A stretch of DNA of 64,000 nucleotides from Thermobifida cellulosilytica TB100 (GTDB taxonomy: Bacteria > Actinomycetota > Actinomycetes > Streptosporangiales > Streptosporangiaceae), in NCBI RefSeq assembly GCF_001517975.1, contig NZ_KQ950181.1, positions 527,500-591,499 of the forward strand. Reading direction: 5' to 3'. The stretch's first letter is position 1; every line of letters starts with the position of its first letter. Both the position numbers and the translations under genes were made by a program. The notes beneath the pieces were generated by a model that was not told the DNA's origin, searched no databases, and worked only from the letters and a program-made list of their open reading frames with translations. Below, piece by piece: positions 60,891 through 64,000 of the stretch.

Positions 60891-61053
60891 AGCCCCGCGC
60901 GGTCGGCGCCGCCTCCCACCGGGGGAGGGGCCGCCCCCGACCAAAGTCGGGGGCGGCCTGGCCGCGCGGCCGACGCGGGCTTTACGCCGGCGCGGCGACG
61001 CTGGGGGAGCCGGGCGGACCGTCCGTCCGGCTCCGATGAGGGGAGCAGGACCC

Positions 61054-61476
61054 ATGTCGACGCAGAACACGCGACCGCGGCGTGCGACGGGCGGCACGGC
61101 CGTGCGGCGGGGGGTGACGGTGGTCGCCGCGACGGCCGCCGCGCTGGCGGTGTGGGGGCTGGCGGTCGTGGTGGCCGGGGTCGACCTGTCCGTCCGCACT
61201 GGCGCGACGGTCCAGCAGGTGGGGGCGGGGGCGGTGGCCGTCGCGAGCCTGGCCGCCGCGTTGGCGGCCTGGGCGCTGCTCGCGCTGTTGGAACGGTTCC
61301 TGCGGCGGCCGCGGCGGGTCTGGACGGGGATCGCCGTCGCGGTGGGCGCGGTGTCGCTGCTCGGGCCGCTGGGCGCGGTCAACACCGCGGCCCTGGTGGT
61401 GCTGGTGGCGCTGCACCTGGTGGTCGCCGTGGTGCTCGTGGCCGGCCTGGCCCCTTCGGCCGGGACGCGCGGGTGA
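61054..61476 (+). CDS. DUF6069-like four-helix membrane protein
   Basis: 140-aa membrane protein with four hydrophobic helices (about 25-48, 60-85, 95-112, 115-135) and a short Arg-rich start. The pattern, with a LLALLERFLRRPRRVWTG turn between helices two and three, is that of DUF6069 proteins of actinobacteria. Function unknown. The ATG follows GGGGAGCAGGA. Its stop overlaps the GTG of the hydrolase remnant in GTGA. Confidence 0.7.
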   Translation: MSTQNTRPRRATGGTAVRRGVTVVAATAAALAVWGLAVVVAGVDLSVRTGATVQQVGAGAVAVASLAAALAAWALLALLERFLRRPRRVWTGIAVAVGAVSLLGPLGAVNTAALVVLVALHLVVAVVLVAGLAPSAGTRG

Positions 61477-62609
61477 GCGTGCCCGTCGGCTACCTGGCCA
61501 CCGTGGTACTCGCCGCGTGGTGCACGGGGGTCGCCCTGGCCGCGCCGGCCCGGCCCCGCGTGCCCGCCGCCGTCGCCTTCTGGTCGGGCTGCTGCTCAAC
61601 GAGCAGCCGTTCCTCGCGCTGGTCTGGCTGTCGGCCGCGACCGCGCCGGCCTTCGCCCAGGGCGACGTCGCCTCACCCGCCGCCTGGGCGGCCGTCGCCC
61701 TGGCCACCGCGACCGCGCTGGGACTCGTGCTCCTGGCACGGCGGGGTCTGCGCGCCAGGCCCGTCCTGGACCGGGCCCTGGCCGAAGGGTTCGGCGCGCC
61801 CGTGCGCACCCCCGCGCCCCGGCGGCGCGACCTCCTGCGGACCCTGCTCGTGCCGCTGCCGGTGCGGCCCCGCGGCGTCGAACGGATCGCGGACACCCCC
61901 TACGGGGACGCGGGCAGACGCCACCTGCTCGACGTCTACCGGCACCGCTCCCGGCCCGGGGGCCGCCCCGCGCTGGTGTACCTGCACGGCGGCGGGTACA
62001 CCGGCGGAGGCAAGGACCGTGAGGCGCGTGCCCTGCTCCACCGGGTCGCCGCGCGGGGGCGGGTGTGCGTCAGCGCGAACGACCGGCTGCGTCCCGGGGC
62101 GGGCCTCGCCGAGCACCTGGCCGACGCCGGGCAGGTGCTCGCCTGGGTGCGCGAACACGGTGCGGCCCACGGCGCGGACGGGGACACGGTGGTGGTGGCA
62201 GGCAGCTCCGCGGGCGCCCACCCGGCCGCGCTGCTCGCCCTCACCGCCGAGAAGCCCCGCCCACCGGTCCGCTGCGGCGGACACCGGACCCCCGGTGGCC
62301 GCCGCCGTGTGCCTGTACGGCTACTTCGGCGCCTACTACGGGATGAGCGGGGCCGAGACCTCGCCGACGGCGCGGGTCCACGCCGGCGCGCCGCCGTTCC
62401 TCGTGGTCCACGGCGACCACGACACGCTGGTGCCCGCGGCGGACGCCCGCCGCTTCGTCTCGGCGCTGCGGCAGGCCTCGGCCGCCCCGGTCTGCCACGC
62501 GGAGCTGCCGGGGGCGCAGCACTCCTTCGACGTGCTCCGCTCCGTGCGCTTCGACGCGGTCGAGGTCTTCGCCGCCCGGGTGGCCGAGACGGGCGGAGGC
62601 GGCCGGTAG
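61473..62609 (+). pseudogene. Alpha/beta hydrolase gene with two frameshifts
   Basis: GTG 61473 starts SVPVGYLATVVLAAWCTGVA. Near 61588 coding moves to another frame, as if one C were lost from GGGCCTGCTGCTCAAC, and continues with LLLNEQPFLALVWLSAATAP, the oxyanion motif LVYLHGGGYTGGGKD and the nucleophile VVVAGSSAGAHPAALLALT. Near 62265 the first frame returns with AAAVCLYGYFGAYYG, the Asp in LVVHGDHDTLVP and the His in LPGAQHSFDVL, ending at 62609. The catalytic triad is all there, so the two indels offset each other around an otherwise sound esterase/lipase-like protein of about 375 aa with N-terminal membrane helices. Confidence 0.8.
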
Positions 62610-62783
62610 CCGTCGCGCTGCCGAGCCGGAGGGGCGGTGCGACCGTCCACCGCGGGGGCCGCGGCGGTCGGGGCCGCGGCGGGGTTCGGGGAACCGCGGA
62701 GGCCCCGGGCCGGTACGGCTGTCCCCCGGCCCGGGGAAGCCCGTCGGGAACGGACCCTCTCGTGTGCGCGGGAAGGGGCGGCA

Positions 62784-63190
62784 GTGGTCGTACGGAGGCC
62801 TGTCTGCCAGGCCGTGGCGTGGTTCTCGCCCCTGTTCACGCTTCTTCCCGGGACCGCGATGGGAACGGAGGCCCGGTCTCCGGGGCAGGTGTTCCTCGGC
62901 TCCGGGACGTTCGGCGGACTCCCGGCCGCTCTCTGGCCGCCGGGGTGGTACTCCCGGGTCCGACTCGACGAGCGGGGCGTCGTGGTCGTCGACGGCTTCT
63001 TCCACAGCACGGCCCCGTGGCGGCACGTGGAGCCGGTGGAGCGCAACGGCGCCTTCGCCGTCCGGCCCGCCTCGGGGGAGGAGGCGGGCTCGGTGCAGCA
63101 CGGGGGATCGCTGACCGGCTCCCCCACCCACCGCCGGCCGGTGCGGACCGCACGAGGGCTCCTCGAACGCTCCCGCTCCTCCCCTAAACC
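62784..63190 (+). pseudogene. Worn PH-like membrane protein gene
   Basis: From GTG 62784 the frame reads RRPVCQAVAWFSPLFTLLPG, then PGQVFLGSGTFGGLPAALW and WYSRVRLDERGVVVVDGFFH followed by WRHVEPVE, a pattern like the N-terminal helices plus PH-like domain of small actinobacterial membrane proteins. It then runs past HGGSLTG with no stop before the end of the window, which is not natural for this family and suggests a lost stop or a frameshift near 63130. Boundaries are approximate. Confidence 0.4.
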
Positions 63191-63329
63191 GGGGACGGGG
63201 CCGAGCGAGCCGGTGCGGGGCCGGTCGGGGCCCCGTGAGGGCGGGCATCCTGGCGGTCGCGGGCGCCTGCACGGGCTTCTGCACCGCCCGCTTTCCGGGC
63301 CGCCCGGTGGCCGGGAGCCCGCGGCGTGG

Positions 63330-64000
63330 TCACCGGGCGCGTTCCAGCGCGTCCAGGTGGGCCCTGAGCGATGCGGCGGTCGGCTGCTCCAGGGTGCCGG
63401 CGATGCGGCCGTCACGCAGGAACAGCACCCGGTCGGCGCAGGCCGCGGCCGCCGGCTCGTGGGTCACCATGACCACCGTCTGGTCGAGTTCGTCCACCGA
63501 GGCCCGCAGCAGCGCGAGGATCTCCTCCCCGGTGCGGCTGTCCAGCGCCCCGGTCGGCTCGTCCGCGAAGATCACCTCGGGACGGGCCAGCAGTGCCCGG
63601 CAGACCGCCACCCGCTGCTGCTGGCCCCCGGACAGTTCGTGCGGATAGCGGTCGATGTGCTCGCGCATCCCGGTCCGCTCCAGGATCAGCTCCAGCCAGT
63701 CCCGGTCCACGCCGCGGCCGGCCAGCTGCAGCGGCAGCACCGTGTTCTCCCGGCCGGTCAGTGCCGGAAGCAGGTTGAACGACTGGAAGACGAAGCCCAT
63801 CCGCTGCCGCCGTACCAGCGCCAGTTCCTTCTCCTGCAGGCCCGCGATGTCGGTGCCGCCGAGCCTGACCGAGCCCCTGGTGGGTTCGGCCAGTCCGGCC
63901 GCGCACTGCAGGAGCGTGGTCTTGCCCGACCCGGAGGGGCCCATGACCGCGGTGAAGGAGGAGGCGGGGAAGTCGACCGTGACGTCCCGCAGCGCCACCA
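63330..64000 (-). CDS. ABC transporter ATP-binding protein, MacB/LolD type (N-terminus outside the window)
   Basis: At least 222 residues of an ATPase of the MacB/LolD/FtsE-like group. Walker A is GPSGSGKTTLL, Q-loop FVFQSFNLLPALTGREN, signature ELSGGQQQRVAVCRAL, Walker B VIFADEPTGALD and H-loop VMVTHEP. These ATPases pair with a FtsX-like permease for export of peptides, drugs or lipoproteins. The gene enters from beyond the right edge; the permease gene usually follows, but downstream on the minus strand only the worn PH-like remnant of the other strand is seen, so the permease is not here. Confidence 0.92.
   Translation of the reverse strand, partial: VALRDVTVDFPASSFTAVMGPSGSGKTTLLQCAAGLAEPTRGSVRLGGTDIAGLQEKELALVRRQRMGFVFQSFNLLPALTGRENTVLPLQLAGRGVDRDWLELILERTGMREHIDRYPHELSGGQQQRVAVCRALLARPEVIFADEPTGALDSRTGEEILALLRASVDELDQTVVMVTHEPAAAACADRVLFLRDGRIAGTLEQPTAASLRAHLDALERAR

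Noticed and set aside
62764-63114. 116-codon plus-strand frame (MRGKGRQWSYGG...)
   Set aside because: Arg/Ser/Pro-rich and without a motif; the neighbouring frame from 62784 has the protein-like PH-type sequence.
1-64000. tRNA, rRNA, CRISPR arrays, insertion sequences and phage attachment sites
   Set aside because: I looked for T-loop GGTTCRA patterns, evenly spaced direct repeats, transposase motifs and flanking target duplications and saw none that I could support. The decayed region near 45-49 kb has no visible transposase.

Overview
The window is GC-rich actinobacterial DNA with Streptomyces-like codon use, many GTG starts and -10 boxes of the TANNNT type. Its gene content points to Thermobifida (Nocardiopsaceae) or a close relative: a Cel9B-type cellulase (CBM4-GH9-Fn3-CBM2) behind a perfect 14-bp CelR operator, a BglB-type GH1 beta-glucosidase, a GH74 xyloglucanase with CBM2, and a GH43 beta-xylosidase beside an ABC sugar transporter and a LacI regulator. 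The genus call is inference from gene content; no database search was possible.

Layout. 0-17 kb is mostly housekeeping: penicillin-acylase-like hydrolase, S4 RNA-binding protein, aminotransferase, D-Ala-D-Ala-ligase-like ATP-grasp protein, DUF2330 protein, NUDIX hydrolase, glycosyltransferase, CPBP protease, nucleotidyltransferase, SDR, PstS behind a Pho-box-like repeat, AroQ, TreY and an RlmA-type methyltransferase. 17.8-30.6 kb is a cello-oligosaccharide-flavoured block: a four-gene Opp/Dpp-type ABC transporter, a secreted protein, bglB, a YeiH-type transporter with a coupled 44-aa membrane protein, and cel9B. 30.6-39.3 kb holds regulators and accessory genes: GntR, EamA transporter, FdhD, an ADP-ribosylglycohydrolase-like/phosphatase fusion, a DUF4190 protein, an epimerase lacking its catalytic Tyr, a polysaccharide deacetylase lipoprotein, and a ClpP-like protein lacking catalytic Ser and His beside a ClgR/PopR-like regulator that ends in Ala-Ala. 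39.3-45.5 kb is the xylo-oligosaccharide locus (LacI, binding protein, two permeases, GH43), with matching CGAAA-N2-TTTCG operators.

45.5-49.7 kb is decayed DNA: a run of perfect hairpins, frameshifted gene remnants, a worn flavoprotein gene, a fructosamine-kinase-family gene, and a GH31 alpha-xylosidase remnant whose catalytic domain is gone, directly upstream of the intact xyloglucanase gene.

52.7-59 kb is the most novel part: a stand-alone KS-AT-ACP polyketide synthase, a SAM methyltransferase and a styrene-monooxygenase-like flavoprotein, all on the minus strand, each with its own terminator hairpin, divergent from a DUF742 protein fused to a GTPase-like domain without a P-loop. 59-64 kb carries a NarL-type response regulator, a sensor kinase cut by one amber codon, a DUF6069 membrane protein, a twice-frameshifted alpha/beta hydrolase, a worn PH-like membrane protein and the end of an ABC ATPase gene.

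Six genes share one geometry: TANNNT starts exactly 12 bases before the start codon and no Shine-Dalgarno is visible, which indicates leaderless transcripts and helps fix their starts.
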